In this document: one piece after another, positions 55,700 to 64,000 of the stretch
How the letters are laid out: each line of letters starts with the position of its first letter
How positions within the stretch are numbered: position 1 is the stretch's first letter
Assembly (NCBI GenBank): GCA_001875425.1
Contig: MIYU01000001.1
Location: 1-64,000 of the forward strand
Direction: 5' to 3'
DNA from: Marine Group III euryarchaeote CG-Bathy1
GTDB taxonomy: Archaea; Thermoplasmatota; Poseidoniia; MGIII; CG-Epi1
Length of the DNA stretch: 64,000 nt
Translations under genes and position numbers: made by a program
The notes under the pieces: generated by a model
What the model saw: the letters and a program-made list of their open reading frames with translations, nothing else
Told to the model about the DNA's origin: nothing
Databases searched by the model: none

Positions 55700-58543
55700 A
55701 TGGCTGATTATTCTAAACATCCTGACATTTTCAATCATAGGCACATCGGCCCGAATGATTCCCAAATTCAATCCATGCTCAAAACTATAGAGTATAATTC
55801 TTTAAACGATTTAATAGATACAACAATACCACCTTCAATACGTTTTAATCAACCCATTCCTGAAAGTTTCAATGAAGGTTCCAAAAGCGAATTCGAAACA
55901 TTAAAAGAATTAGAATCTTTAGGCTCCCATAATAAAATTTTCAGATCGTACATTGGTATAGGTTATAATGATTGTATCACCCCGCCTGTAATTCAACGTA
56001 ATATATTGGAAAATCCAGGTTGGTATACTCAGTATACTCCATATCAGGCTGAAATATCACAAGGTCGTTTGGAGGCACTTCTCAATTTCCAAACTATGGT
56101 TATGGATCTAACAGGCATGGGGTTCGCTAACGCCTCTTTGTTAGATGAATCAACTGCAGCTTCTGAAGCAATGACAATGGCATACAATCTTACTAACCAT
56201 TCCAATACTTTATTAATTTCAAATAGGTGCCATCCTCAAACAATCAATGTAGTAAAAACTAGGGCCGACCCCTTAGGTATTGAAGTAAAGGTCATAGATC
56301 ATAATAACGTATCTCAAATAAGTGATTTCTTCGGTATCATTTTACAATATCCCTGCACAGAAGGCAGTGTAGAGGATTATTCTCAAATTTCAAAAATTGC
56401 CCATGATAATGACGCTCTCGTAATAGTTTGTGCAGATATACTCTCTCTCACTCTTTTAACTCCGCCCAGTGATTTTGGTGCAGATGTAGTAGTTGGCAAC
56501 ACTCAAAGATTCGGCATGCCTCTCGGTTTCGGCGGACCCCATGCTGCCTTTTTCGCCACTCACGATAAATACAAGAGACGGACGCCAGGCAGAGTTGTCG
56601 GCGTTTCAAAGGATTCAAATGGAAATACTGCTTTGAGATTAGCATTACAGACTAGAGAACAGCACATACGCAGAGATAAAGCTACAAGCAATATCTGTAC
56701 TGCGCAAGTTTTACCTGCTATAGTTGCCAGTATGTATGTTGTTTATCACGGCCCTCAACGTTTGAAACAGATTGCTGCTTACGTTAATAATTTAACAATA
56801 TCATTAGCCGCTAAATTGTCTTCCATAGGATATACACCATCTCATTCTCAATTCTTCGACACTCTTTGTATCAAAACTAAAAATCCCTCTCAAATAATTT
56901 CAAGAGCTATTGAAAAAGAAGTGAATTTAAGGACATTAAATGATGATTCAATTACAATATCTTTGGATGAAAAAACAACAGAAGAAGACGTTTTAGAACT
57001 TTTTAATATTTTCAATTTAGACGAAGCCTCAATTTCCAATGAAAACAATTCAGATACATTTACCTTAGCTAAACATCTTCATCGCAATTCTCCCTATCTT
57101 GAAAATCAAGTTTTCAATTCATATCATTCCGAAACTGAACTTTTACGATACATTTTCAAGCTACAAAATAGAGACTTATCTTTGACAAGTAGTATGATTC
57201 CTCTCGGCTCATGTACTATGAAATTAAATTCTACTACAGAAATGATGCCAATTACTTGGAAATGTTTTTCAGATGTACACCCATTTTCCCCTTCAGAACA
57301 GACAGAAGGTTATCAAACATTAATCTCCTCATTAGGAACTTGGCTAGTAGATCTCACAGGGTTGGATGAAATTTCTTTCCAACCAAACGCAGGGTCGCAG
57401 GGCGAATACGCAGGTTTACTTGCAATACGTAATTACCATATATCCAAAAATCAATCAAATCGAAATGTTTGTTTAATCCCAATTTCTGCACACGGAACGA
57501 ATCCTGCAAGTGCAATTATGGCAGGCATGAAGGTAGTTCCTGTTTCTTGTGATGATCAAGGAAATATAGATATTTCCGATTTAACTGATAAAATTAAAGA
57601 ACATTCTACAAATCTTGCTGGAATTATGATTACATATCCTTCAACACATGGGGTTTTTGAAGAATCCATAGTTTCTGTTTGTAATTTGATTCATTCTAGC
57701 GGTGGCCTAGTCTATATGGATGGGGCGAATTTCAATGCTATGGCTGGGGTTTGTAGGCCAGGTGATTTAGGAGTAGATGTCTGTCATCTTAATTTACACA
57801 AAACTTTCTGTATTCCTCATGGCGGGGGAGGGCCAGGTATGGGTCCAATTGTAGTTCAGAAAGACTTAATCCCTTTCTTACCAGGAGATTCTCTTAACGG
57901 TTCTGGTGCTATCTCCTCTTCTTCACTAAGTAGTGCTCTAATTCTAACAATTCCTTGGGCTTATATTTCGATGATGGGGTGGAATGGTTTAATCAAAGCT
58001 ACCAAAATCGCTATTTTGAATGCTAACTATATCGCTCATCGTTTGAAAAATGATTATCCCATACTTTTTACGGGAAACAAAGGTTTAGTCGCTCATGAGT
58101 GTATTTTAGATATCCGCAATATTACTGAAAACACAGGAGTAACTGTAGAAGATATAGCAAAAAGATTAATCGATTATGGTTTTCACGCACCAACTATGTC
58201 TTGGCCAGTTAGTGGAACTTTAATGATAGAACCAACAGAATCAGAATCTAAAAAAGAACTAGACTCTTTTTGTGATACGCTTTTACTAATTAGAAAAGAG
58301 ATAGAAAATATCGAAAACAAAAAAATAGATGTTTCAGAAAGCCCTCTTCGAAATTCCCCCCACACTGCAAAACAAATAGCATCTGAAAACTGGACTTATC
58401 AATATACAAGAGAAACGGCCGCCTTTCCAATGCCCAATTCTTATGATAATAAATTTTGGCCACACGTTGGAAGAGTAGACAATGTTCACGGCGATAGAAA
58501 TTTAATCTGTTCCTGTAATACGATGGAAGACTATTTGGAGTAA
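55700..58543 (+). CDS. gcvP: Glycine dehydrogenase (decarboxylating), full-length fused P protein
   Basis: PLP enzyme of the glycine cleavage system that decarboxylates glycine and passes the aminomethyl group to lipoyl-GcvH. The 947 residues carry both halves in one chain: the N-half ([48 protein letters not shown]) and the catalytic C-half ([36 protein letters not shown] and the PLP lysine in [16 protein letters not shown]). Many archaea encode the halves separately. gcvT and gcvH are not in the window. A glutaredoxin gene follows after 4 bases. Confidence 0.96.
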   Translation: MADYSKHPDIFNHRHIGPNDSQIQSMLKTIEYNSLNDLIDTTIPPSIRFNQPIPESFNEGSKSEFETLKELESLGSHNKIFRSYIGIGYNDCITPPVIQRNILENPGWYTQYTPYQAEISQGRLEALLNFQTMVMDLTGMGFANASLLDESTAASEAMTMAYNLTNHSNTLLISNRCHPQTINVVKTRADPLGIEVKVIDHNNVSQISDFFGIILQYPCTEGSVEDYSQISKIAHDNDALVIVCADILSLTLLTPPSDFGADVVVGNTQRFGMPLGFGGPHAAFFATHDKYKRRTPGRVVGVSKDSNGNTALRLALQTREQHIRRDKATSNICTAQVLPAIVASMYVVYHGPQRLKQIAAYVNNLTISLAAKLSSIGYTPSHSQFFDTLCIKTKNPSQIISRAIEKEVNLRTLNDDSITISLDEKTTEEDVLELFNIFNLDEASISNENNSDTFTLAKHLHRNSPYLENQVFNSYHSETELLRYIFKLQNRDLSLTSSMIPLGSCTMKLNSTTEMMPITWKCFSDVHPFSPSEQTEGYQTLISSLGTWLVDLTGLDEISFQPNAGSQGEYAGLLAIRNYHISKNQSNRNVCLIPISAHGTNPASAIMAGMKVVPVSCDDQGNIDISDLTDKIKEHSTNLAGIMITYPSTHGVFEESIVSVCNLIHSSGGLVYMDGANFNAMAGVCRPGDLGVDVCHLNLHKTFCIPHGGGGPGMGPIVVQKDLIPFLPGDSLNGSGAISSSSLSSALILTIPWAYISMMGWNGLIKATKIAILNANYIAHRLKNDYPILFTGNKGLVAHECILDIRNITENTGVTVEDIAKRLIDYGFHAPTMSWPVSGTLMIEPTESESKKELDSFCDTLLLIRKEIENIENKKIDVSESPLRNSPHTAKQIASENWTYQYTRETAAFPMPNSYDNKFWPHVGRVDNVHGDRNLICSCNTMEDYLE

Positions 58544-58547
58544 AATA

Positions 58548-58802
58548 ATGAATTCGAATTCAAAACCAATAGAGATATACGGCACAACTTGGTGTGGTGA
58601 CTGTCACCGTTCCAAGGATTTTTTAGACAAACATCAAATTTCGTATGTTTGGATCAACATAGAGGAAGATGACGAGGCCAGAGAGAAAGCTGTTGCATTG
58701 AATGACGGCGTTCAAAGAGTTCCTGTGCTAGTTTTTCCTGACAATTCTATCTTAGTTGAGCCTACAAATTCTGACTTAGAAGTCAAATTAGGGCTTAACT
58801 AA
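58548..58802 (+). CDS. Glutaredoxin-like protein
   Basis: An 84-residue thiol-disulfide protein with a YGTTWCGDCHRSKDFL active site (CxxC) and the RVPVLVFPDNS cis-proline strand. Resembles NrdH or Grx-like proteins. It follows gcvP by 4 bases with a good start context, so the two are probably on one transcript, although no functional link is known. Confidence 0.9.
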   Translation: MNSNSKPIEIYGTTWCGDCHRSKDFLDKHQISYVWINIEEDDEAREKAVALNDGVQRVPVLVFPDNSILVEPTNSDLEVKLGLN

Positions 58803-58840
58803 GTTTTTTATGCTCGTTTCCGAGTGTTGCACCGGTCAAC

Positions 58841-58850
58841 TATAAATATC
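58841..58850 (+). promoter_or_regulatory. TATA box of the second PGF-CTERM protein
   Basis: TATAAATATC, about 35 to 44 bases before the ATG at 58885, in the 82-base gap after glutaredoxin. A GGAG ribosome binding segment precedes the start. Confidence 0.55.
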
Positions 58851-58884
58851 GGCCCACGATATTATAGAATACTGGAGACTATAG

Positions 58885-59766
58885 ATGAAAAATAATCCTC
58901 TGAGAGCGTTTCTGCTTGTTGTCCTATTATTGGGTTCAACAATGCTAGTTTACGTGCCAACGAGCTCATCACAGCTAGCAGCTGTTTCTTTCTCGATAGA
59001 AGTTGCCGATGCTAGTGTCCAACTAGATGTCCGTCCAGGTTCTAGTGGTGTTGGCTGTACTTCTATGACTATAACTAATCAAGGTACTGCAAACATAGAT
59101 GTAGACATACAACTTAGTGGAGGGGGCGTTACTATCTCACCTTCTGCAACTTCTGTTACATTGAGTGCTGGTGCGGATGCTACGGTGCCTGTATGTGCTT
59201 TAGCACTTACGCAATCTTCATACAAGAATGTAGATGTTTCAATAGTAGCTCAAGGTAAGGAATCGAATACTCAAACATTTACAGTTACTAAATATGCAGG
59301 GTTTACAGCACAGATTCTTCAGTATGCACGACTTGCAATCAGAGCAGATTCTCCTTTCATTAGAATAGGCCCAGGTAGCGATTACGTACAAACATACACT
59401 GTTGTTAATTATGGAAATTATATCGACACAATCCTAATTGAAGTTCTGAATCAAGAGGATTTAGAGGAGGGTGGTTTTACATTAGCTCTCGGTCAATCTC
59501 AATGGCAGGTCGATTCTTTAGGTGAACAAGTAATTCCAATAACAATGCAAACTCCTCGAGGAACAGTTTTAGGCTGGTTTAATGAATATCACACTGTAAT
59601 TGTTAAAGCTTCAACAACACTTTCTGGTGAAAATGAGGCCCGTACTGTAACGTCCACACTTTGGATTAGGGGTGTTTTTATTCCAGGATTTGATCCTATG
59701 TTTAGTATAATGGCCTTAGCTTTTCTTGCATCTATACTCGGTAGAGTAAAGATAGACGAAGAATAG
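58885..59766 (+). CDS. Secreted surface protein with PGF-CTERM-like sorting tail
   Basis: A 293-residue exported protein. The signal peptide (hydrophobic near residues 10-25) ends near SSSQLA. A beta-rich Ig-like domain with one Cys pair (CTSMTITN and VCALAL) covers about 35-140, and a second (about 150-250) has TYTVVNYGNYIDTIL, the CARDB/NEW3-type pattern seen in the 767-residue protein. The tail has PGF at 267-269, a hydrophobic helix, then RVKIDEE. The acidic end departs from the usual basic tail, so the sorting call is less sure than for the other. Confidence 0.72.
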   Translation: MKNNPLRAFLLVVLLLGSTMLVYVPTSSSQLAAVSFSIEVADASVQLDVRPGSSGVGCTSMTITNQGTANIDVDIQLSGGGVTISPSATSVTLSAGADATVPVCALALTQSSYKNVDVSIVAQGKESNTQTFTVTKYAGFTAQILQYARLAIRADSPFIRIGPGSDYVQTYTVVNYGNYIDTILIEVLNQEDLEEGGFTLALGQSQWQVDSLGEQVIPITMQTPRGTVLGWFNEYHTVIVKASTTLSGENEARTVTSTLWIRGVFIPGFDPMFSIMALAFLASILGRVKIDEE

Positions 59767-59823
59767 CGCATTCTTAGTTAGGCATTACTAATACTTTTAA
59801 GGTGCAGCCTTAGCTCTATTATT

Positions 59824-60234
59824 ATGGAGTATTCTTGCGGTATAGTTTTGTTTCACAAAGAAAAACTCCTTCTTTTGAAATACAAAGGTAAAGGTCACTG
59901 GGATTTTCCAAAAGGACATATAGAAAAAGGCGAGTCTGAAATGGAAACCACTCTACGAGAATTAAGAGAAGAAACTGGTATTTCTACTGTAAAATTATTC
60001 TCAAATTTCAGAGAGAAAATAGAGTATTCGTTTAGGAAAGGCAGCTCACTTATAAAAAAACAAGTCATATATTTTTTAGGAGAAACAGAAGAAAAAAATG
60101 TTACACTAAGTCACGAACACACGGATTTTGTTTGGGCTAATCCAGATCTTGCACTCAATACAGTAACTTATCAAAAATCCAAATCTATTCTAAATAAAGC
60201 ATTATTGACCAGAAAAGAGATGCTCAATATTTGA
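59824..60234 (+). CDS. Nudix hydrolase, probable dinucleoside tetraphosphatase type
   Basis: A 136-residue Nudix protein. The Nudix box GHIEKGESEMETTLRELREETGI is complete, with the REEUG-type Glu ligands, preceded by GHWDFPKGH, as in Ap4A hydrolases of the MutT/NudA class. It may remove diadenosine polyphosphates or damaged nucleotides. It starts 58 bases after the surface protein and 39 bases before the archaeosortase gene. Confidence 0.88.
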   Translation: MEYSCGIVLFHKEKLLLLKYKGKGHWDFPKGHIEKGESEMETTLRELREETGISTVKLFSNFREKIEYSFRKGSSLIKKQVIYFLGETEEKNVTLSHEHTDFVWANPDLALNTVTYQKSKSILNKALLTRKEMLNI

Positions 60235-60273
60235 ATAGATAGTTTTTAATTCTTGATACTCAGACCGGTAAGT

Positions 60274-60927
60274 ATGAAAGAGTATTTTGAACGTTTATCT
60301 ATTCAAATCGGTTCTTATTTAGACAATACAGAAAATAAACTTTTCAAATTAACTAATGCTACTAAGCCATCTGAAAAAACAGCTATCAGTACGGCTTTCA
60401 ATTTCTTCATTGTAATGGTGGTAGTTTTACCCATTGATTTATTATTTCAACATTTAACTCGTGCAGACAATTCTCTCTTATTTTTCCAAAAAATCGTAGC
60501 TAAATTTGTTTACTATAGTGAGAAACTTATGGGTATTGACGTTTTATTAACGGGTCCAAATCAAACAGAACTTTCATATGCGGAAATTCCAATTAATTTA
60601 GAGATAGTATCTCAATGTACCGGTTTGCATGAAACTTTATTTTTAGGCTTACTAGTTATTTGTTTTAGAGGAGTAAACCCCTATGTTCGTTTGAAATGGG
60701 CAGGTATTTTTGCTGTTTTAATCTTTATAGAAAATGCAATTCGTATAATCTCTTTTTATCCCGTAACACAAGCTTATGATTTTCAAACGTGGGATAAGCT
60801 TCATTATTTCTGGTGGCACACTGGTCAATATGCATTACTAATGACGGCGTTCATATTGTGGGTCTCAATAGTGGCAAGTAATCCTGCTAATAGAACTAAA
60901 CTCGGTAAAGAGATTCCAGAAAAATAA
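60274..60927 (+). CDS. Archaeosortase family protein
   Basis: A 217-residue membrane protein of the exosortase/archaeosortase superfamily, which cuts PGF-CTERM tails and attaches surface proteins to membrane lipid. About six or seven helices follow a soluble N-terminus (1-40). The catalytic set is visible: Cys115 in SQCTGLHET, Arg157 in ENAIRI, His182 in WHTGQ. The family ends with a short basic tail. Two candidate substrates are in the window (16202 and 58885). I chose ATG 60274; a TTG at 60253 adds 7 residues. Confidence 0.88.
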   Translation: MKEYFERLSIQIGSYLDNTENKLFKLTNATKPSEKTAISTAFNFFIVMVVVLPIDLLFQHLTRADNSLLFFQKIVAKFVYYSEKLMGIDVLLTGPNQTELSYAEIPINLEIVSQCTGLHETLFLGLLVICFRGVNPYVRLKWAGIFAVLIFIENAIRIISFYPVTQAYDFQTWDKLHYFWWHTGQYALLMTAFILWVSIVASNPANRTKLGKEIPEK

Positions 60928-60928
60928 C

Positions 60929-61546
60929 TTAATCTAATTTATGACCCATTCTTTCAGATTTAGTTTTTAAATATTCTTCATTTTCTTTGTTCGGAATGGT
61001 TTTGTGCGGTACTCTTTCAACTTCAAAACCACTACTTTTCAAATCTTCTACTTTAGCTGGATTATTGGTCATTAGGCTTATCTTCGAAACACTCATCGAT
61101 TTCAATATTCTGGCCGCTGCTTCGTATTCACGAAGCTCTCCCTCAAATCCTAATTTTTCATTCGCTTCTACAGTGTCCATGCCATCATCTTGTAGATTGT
61201 ATGCATGCAATTTATTGACTAAACCTATGCCACGTCCTTCTTGTCTTAGATAAACAATCATTCCTTTTCCTTCTTCAGCAATTTTTTCCATTGCACTTTC
61301 TAATTGTAAACCACAATCGCATCTTTTCGAATAAAAAGTATCTCCGGTTAAGCATTCAGAATGCACTCTAATCAATACTCTTCCTTTCGTAACATCTCCC
61401 ATAACTATCGCTAGATGTTCTCGGTTTTCTTCTTCTCCAGGAAATGCAATTATTCTAAATTCACCATATTTTGTTGGCAATCTAGCCGAAACCAATTCAC
61501 TTATTTCAGTTTCAATATTTTCAATGTCAGTTTTCGAAAATTCCAT
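60929..61546 (-). CDS. ribA: GTP cyclohydrolase II
   Basis: First enzyme of riboflavin synthesis from GTP in bacteria; 205 residues. Zinc-binding cysteines are in ECLTGDTFYSKRCDCGLQLE, followed by YLRQEGRGIGLVNKLHAYNLQD and LMTNNPAK. There is no fused DHBP synthase (RibB) part. Most archaea use an unrelated GTP cyclohydrolase III (ArfA), so the bacterial type here is notable. It converges on the archaeosortase gene with one base between stops. Confidence 0.92.
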   Translation of the reverse strand: MEFSKTDIENIETEISELVSARLPTKYGEFRIIAFPGEEENREHLAIVMGDVTKGRVLIRVHSECLTGDTFYSKRCDCGLQLESAMEKIAEEGKGMIVYLRQEGRGIGLVNKLHAYNLQDDGMDTVEANEKLGFEGELREYEAAARILKSMSVSKISLMTNNPAKVEDLKSSGFEVERVPHKTIPNKENEEYLKTKSERMGHKLD

Positions 61547-61622
61547 TCCTCACCAGTTATTCACCACTTTATTCTGACTAAAAGAAGGTTCGCCTCACAC
61601 TGTTTTATTTCGAATTATAATT

Positions 61623-61982
61623 TCAGAACATATTCAACTTTACTTTAGCTTCATCACTCATCATATCCATACTCCAAGGGGGATCAAATATTACTTCGAC
61701 CTTTGCACTACTTATCTCTTCTATCGCTTCTACTTTCTTTCTAACTTCTTCAGGTAAAGACTCAGCTACTGGGCAGAATGGAGATGTAAGCGTCATATTG
61801 ATTTCAACTTTATCTTCTTTGTCAATATCTATTGAATATATCAATCCAAGATCAAAAATATTTACAGGTATTTCAGGATCATAAATAGTTTTTATTATTT
61901 CTATTATTTTTAATTCTTCTTTAGAGTATTCTTTCTCTTCAGATTTCTCTTTTTCTTTCCATTCTATATCTTCTATTGACAT
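61623..61982 (-). CDS. SufT/MIP18 (DUF59) family Fe-S assembly protein
   Basis: A 119-residue DUF59 protein that helps mature iron-sulfur proteins. A charged N-terminus (1-25, EKEKSEEKEYSKEEL) precedes the domain: TIYDPEIPVNIFDLGLIY, TLTSPFCPVAESLPEEVRKKV with the conserved Cys, and IFDPPWSMDMMSDEAKVKL. It follows sufU by 2 bases, placing it at the end of the suf operon. Confidence 0.9.
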   Translation of the reverse strand: MSIEDIEWKEKEKSEEKEYSKEELKIIEIIKTIYDPEIPVNIFDLGLIYSIDIDKEDKVEINMTLTSPFCPVAESLPEEVRKKVEAIEEISSAKVEVIFDPPWSMDMMSDEAKVKLNMF

Positions 61983-61984
61983 TT

Positions 61985-62407
61985 TTATTCCATTTCTTTA
62001 ATTGCATTATTCATTGTGTGCCATGATAGGGTAGCACACTTTACTCGTGCTGGAAATTCTTTTACACCTTCAAACACTTTCAATTTTCCTAGATCTTCAT
62101 AGTCTCCTTCATCTTCTGTAAGCATTGAATGAAATTTCTCAAATATTTCTTCAACTTCTTCTATTTTTTTCCCTATAATAACTTCGGTCATCATAGAACT
62201 AGATGCCATAGTTATGGCACATCCTTCTCCTTTAAATTTTATATCCACTACCTTTTCATCCTCAATAATTAGATACAATATTATATTATCTCCACATAGC
62301 GGATTGTCTCCGTCTCTTCTAATGGTGCATGGCTCAAGCTCACCATAATTTCTAGGGCTTTGGTTATGGTCTAGAATAACTTCTTGATATAGATCTCTCA
62401 AACTCAA
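61985..62407 (-). CDS. sufU: Fe-S scaffold or sulfur-acceptor protein SufU
   Basis: A 140-residue IscU/SufU-like protein that receives sulfur from SufS. It has three metal-site cysteines: in PLCGDNI, GEGCAITMASSS and VKCATLSW, with the RxPRNYG start segment. A charged insertion of about 20 residues between the second and third Cys is typical of SufU rather than IscU. The start is TTG overlapping the preceding methyltransferase stop (TTGA at 62407-62404), with AAGGAG 8 bases before it. Confidence 0.93.
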   Translation of the reverse strand: MSLRDLYQEVILDHNQSPRNYGELEPCTIRRDGDNPLCGDNIILYLIIEDEKVVDIKFKGEGCAITMASSSMMTEVIIGKKIEEVEEIFEKFHSMLTEDEGDYEDLGKLKVFEGVKEFPARVKCATLSWHTMNNAIKEME

Positions 62408-62410
62408 TTA
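62398..62410. repeat. Junction 13-mer at the methyltransferase stop / sufU start
   Basis: On the minus strand TAATTGAGTTTGA covers the overlapping stop and start. The same 13 bases occur at 63030-63042 at the sufS/methyltransferase junction. Confidence 0.75.
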
Positions 62411-63039
62411 TTCATCTCCTTTTTCGATTCATTATAGTAACATATTATTCTTTGCATATTCTTATCTGTAGATATATGGGTTTTAGTAGGATTCCGCTTC
62501 ATCCATCCATATATTTTATTTTCATCTACTGGATCTTGTAAATGATTCGGACATTTTCCCTTTTTCCACATATACGGCACACTAATTAGTACGTGATTCG
62601 AAACTTCAAATAATTTCCTAGCAAATATTCCAACTTTTTCATCAGATATATGTTCTAAAGTTTGCATACATATTGCAATGTCATACTCTTTATCTGGTTT
62701 CCATGTTAAAAAATCATGAATTATGTTTCGTACATCATCATTACTTTCCGTTTTAGTTTCTATGTCTAAACAAACCTTTTCATCAATTTCTGTTTTGGAT
62801 ACAAATTTACCGGCCCAGCCACCTATATCTATTATAGATTCCGAACTATTTTCATTTTTAATTTCTTCAATAATATTCAAAGCATCTTTGTAATAATTCA
62901 TATCCTTTCGTCTCTCTTCATATCTTTTATTTATTTCTTTATTTTGTTCTTGATAATCTTTTTTGCTATCTAAATATTCACTATTTTCACCCGTTCGAAA
63001 CCAAGGTATTGCATTTTCTATATATTCCTTCAAACTCAA
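62404..63039 (-). CDS. SAM-dependent methyltransferase inserted between sufS and sufU
   Basis: A 211-residue class I methyltransferase fold: motif I SIIDIGGWAGKFVS near residue 68, CLDIETKT (motif II), and YDIAICMQTLEHISD (motif IV). A charged helical N-terminus precedes. It resembles methyltransferases of surface glycan or lipid gene sets more than Fe-S assembly. Both its ends overlap neighbours as TTGA, with the same 13-base sequence at each junction, which suggests it was inserted into an existing sufS-sufU joint. The substrate is unknown. A role in sulfur metabolism cannot be excluded. Confidence 0.8.
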   Translation of the reverse strand: MSLKEYIENAIPWFRTGENSEYLDSKKDYQEQNKEINKRYEERRKDMNYYKDALNIIEEIKNENSSESIIDIGGWAGKFVSKTEIDEKVCLDIETKTESNDDVRNIIHDFLTWKPDKEYDIAICMQTLEHISDEKVGIFARKLFEVSNHVLISVPYMWKKGKCPNHLQDPVDENKIYGWMKRNPTKTHISTDKNMQRIICYYNESKKEMNN

Positions 63040-63042
63040 TTA
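63030..63042. repeat. Junction 13-mer at the sufS stop / methyltransferase start
   Basis: Exact copy, on the minus strand, of the 13 bases at 62398-62410, covering the sufS TGA and the methyltransferase TTG. Confidence 0.75.
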
Positions 63043-64000
63043 AACCACCAATCGCACATTTCCTTCAATTTCACAACTAGTTTATCCACTTCCTCTTTTG
63101 TATTGTAATGAGAAAAAGATGCTCTGGCTGTAGAATTTATTCCATAACAATTCATAGCAGGTTGTGTACAATGATGCCCCGTTCTCACTGCTATTCCGTG
63201 TTCGTCTAACCATCCACCAATATCATGAGAGTGTATTCCATCTATTGTAAACGATACCACACTCGCTTTGTTTTTTGCACTACCAATTATTGTTAATTTA
63301 TCAATAGCTCCTATTTTTTCTGTTGCGTACTCTAATAATTCACTTTCATATTTCTCTATATTTTCTATTCCAATTTCTTTTAGATAATCTATAGCCTTTC
63401 CAAGCCCAATGGTTCCTGCAATATTCGGTGTTCCTGCTTCTAGTTTTGCAGGAATTTGATTGTAAGTAGTTTCTTCAAAAGTCACACTTCTTATCATATC
63501 TCCACCACCCTGATAAGGGTCCATCTCTTCTAATCTTTCTCTTTTACCGTATACTGCACCTATTCCCGTAGGTCCATACATCTTGTGTCCTGAAAATACA
63601 TAGAAATCACATCCAATATCGAGAACATCTACATTCATATGTGGTACTGCTTGAGCTCCATCAATCAAAATCGGTACACCGGCCTTCTTTGCAATTTCAC
63701 ATATCTCTTTTACGGGATTTATGGTTCCAAGAGAATTTGATACATGAACTACAGATATGAATTTCGTTTTCGAATTAATCAACCCCTCTATTTTTTCAAT
63801 CATTAAATCGCCATTTTCATCCATAGGTATGGATTTGATTTTGGCTCCAAGGGGGTGCGCTACAAGTTGCCAAGGTACAATATTGGCATGATGCTCCATT
63901 TGAGATACTAAAATTTCATCTCCAGGTTCTAAGATTCTTCTTAGAAAACCATTAGCTACTAAATTAATTCCTTCAGTAGTTCCTCTTACAAATATTATCT
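63036..64000 (-). CDS. sufS: Cysteine desulfurase SufS (5' end outside window)
   Basis: Group II PLP cysteine desulfurase that gives sulfur to SufU. The frame stays open to base 64000, beginning inside the sequence FVRGTTEGINLVANG, so the N-terminal ~90 residues lie beyond the edge. The PLP lysine is in SGHKMYGPTG, and the catalytic Cys in VRTGHHCTQPAM, in the extended loop. The operon order sufS-methyltransferase-sufU-sufT is read on the minus strand; sufBCD would be upstream, outside the window. Confidence 0.94.
   Translation of the reverse strand, partial: IIFVRGTTEGINLVANGFLRRILEPGDEILVSQMEHHANIVPWQLVAHPLGAKIKSIPMDENGDLMIEKIEGLINSKTKFISVVHVSNSLGTINPVKEICEIAKKAGVPILIDGAQAVPHMNVDVLDIGCDFYVFSGHKMYGPTGIGAVYGKRERLEEMDPYQGGGDMIRSVTFEETTYNQIPAKLEAGTPNIAGTIGLGKAIDYLKEIGIENIEKYESELLEYATEKIGAIDKLTIIGSAKNKASVVSFTIDGIHSHDIGGWLDEHGIAVRTGHHCTQPAMNCYGINSTARASFSHYNTKEEVDKLVVKLKEMCDWWFN

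Overview
The window is a compact, AT-rich archaeal chromosome segment. Archaeal markers are S10, EF-1A, EF-2, S7, S12, L44e, S27e, aIF2 alpha, aNop10, RpoK, TFS, aEF-1 beta, an archaeal-type threonyl-tRNA synthetase, geranylgeranylglyceryl-phosphate synthase, two geranylgeranyl reductases, a DUF2070 protein and an archaeosortase. Alongside these sit bacterial-looking genes: group I GroES/GroEL, fused GcvP, a PlsC-type acyltransferase, GTP cyclohydrolase II and SufS/SufU. This mix and the low G+C suggest a mesophilic marine Thermoplasmatota archaeon (Marine Group II or III-like). That placement is an inference from gene content, not a phylogeny.

Layout. 1-8.7 kb: end of a DpnI-like nuclease gene, threonine-to-glycine genes (kbl, tdh), tpiA, groES-groEL, a peroxiredoxin, a carboxyltransferase and hisS. 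8.7-11.6 kb: two secreted lipoproteins, an Asp-box propeller and a subtilase, sharing a duplicated promoter-leader cassette. 11.6-16.1 kb: tRNA-His and the operon rpoK-eno-rpsB-plsC-mcmA. 16.2-23.2 kb: a PGF-CTERM surface protein, nadC, tsr3, a reductase and the operon L44e-S27e-aIF2a-Nop10-PAC2. 23.2-31.4 kb: an unknown three-gene membrane operon, a small duplicated-repeat protein, tRNA-Ser, thrS, GGGP synthase and DUF2070. 31.4-36.5 kb: S12-S7-EF2-EF1A-S10 cluster, then tRNA-Thr. 36.7-41 kb: an ABC permease/ATPase operon with a cytoplasmic beta-propeller protein. 41-49 kb: TFS, ferredoxin, aEF-1 beta, a second reductase, thiamine pyrophosphokinase, a sodium symporter, two aminotransferases and an RNA methyltransferase with a PUA-like partner. 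49-55 kb: the archaeal mevalonate branch (mevalonate kinase, UbiD-like decarboxylase, fused aconitase X) with divergent ubiX. 55-64 kb: gcvP, glutaredoxin, another PGF-CTERM protein, Nudix, archaeosortase, ribA and a suf operon interrupted by a methyltransferase.

How the genes work together. Lipid synthesis is unusually complete: mevalonate kinase, phosphomevalonate dehydratase, anhydromevalonate phosphate decarboxylase and its prenyl-FMN maker UbiX feed isoprenoids to GGGP synthase and the reductases. PlsC adds a possible acyl-lipid arm. Tdh, Kbl and GcvP form a threonine-glycine-C1 route. The carboxyltransferase and methylmalonyl-CoA mutase suggest propionyl-CoA use. The archaeosortase has two candidate substrates in the window.

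Genes are tightly packed. There is no gene-free stretch longer than about 150 bases apart from the tRNA and promoter regions. Stop and start codons overlap repeatedly as TTGA with TTG starts preceded by a purine-rich ribosome binding site. No CRISPR array, insertion sequence, integrase or rRNA gene was seen.
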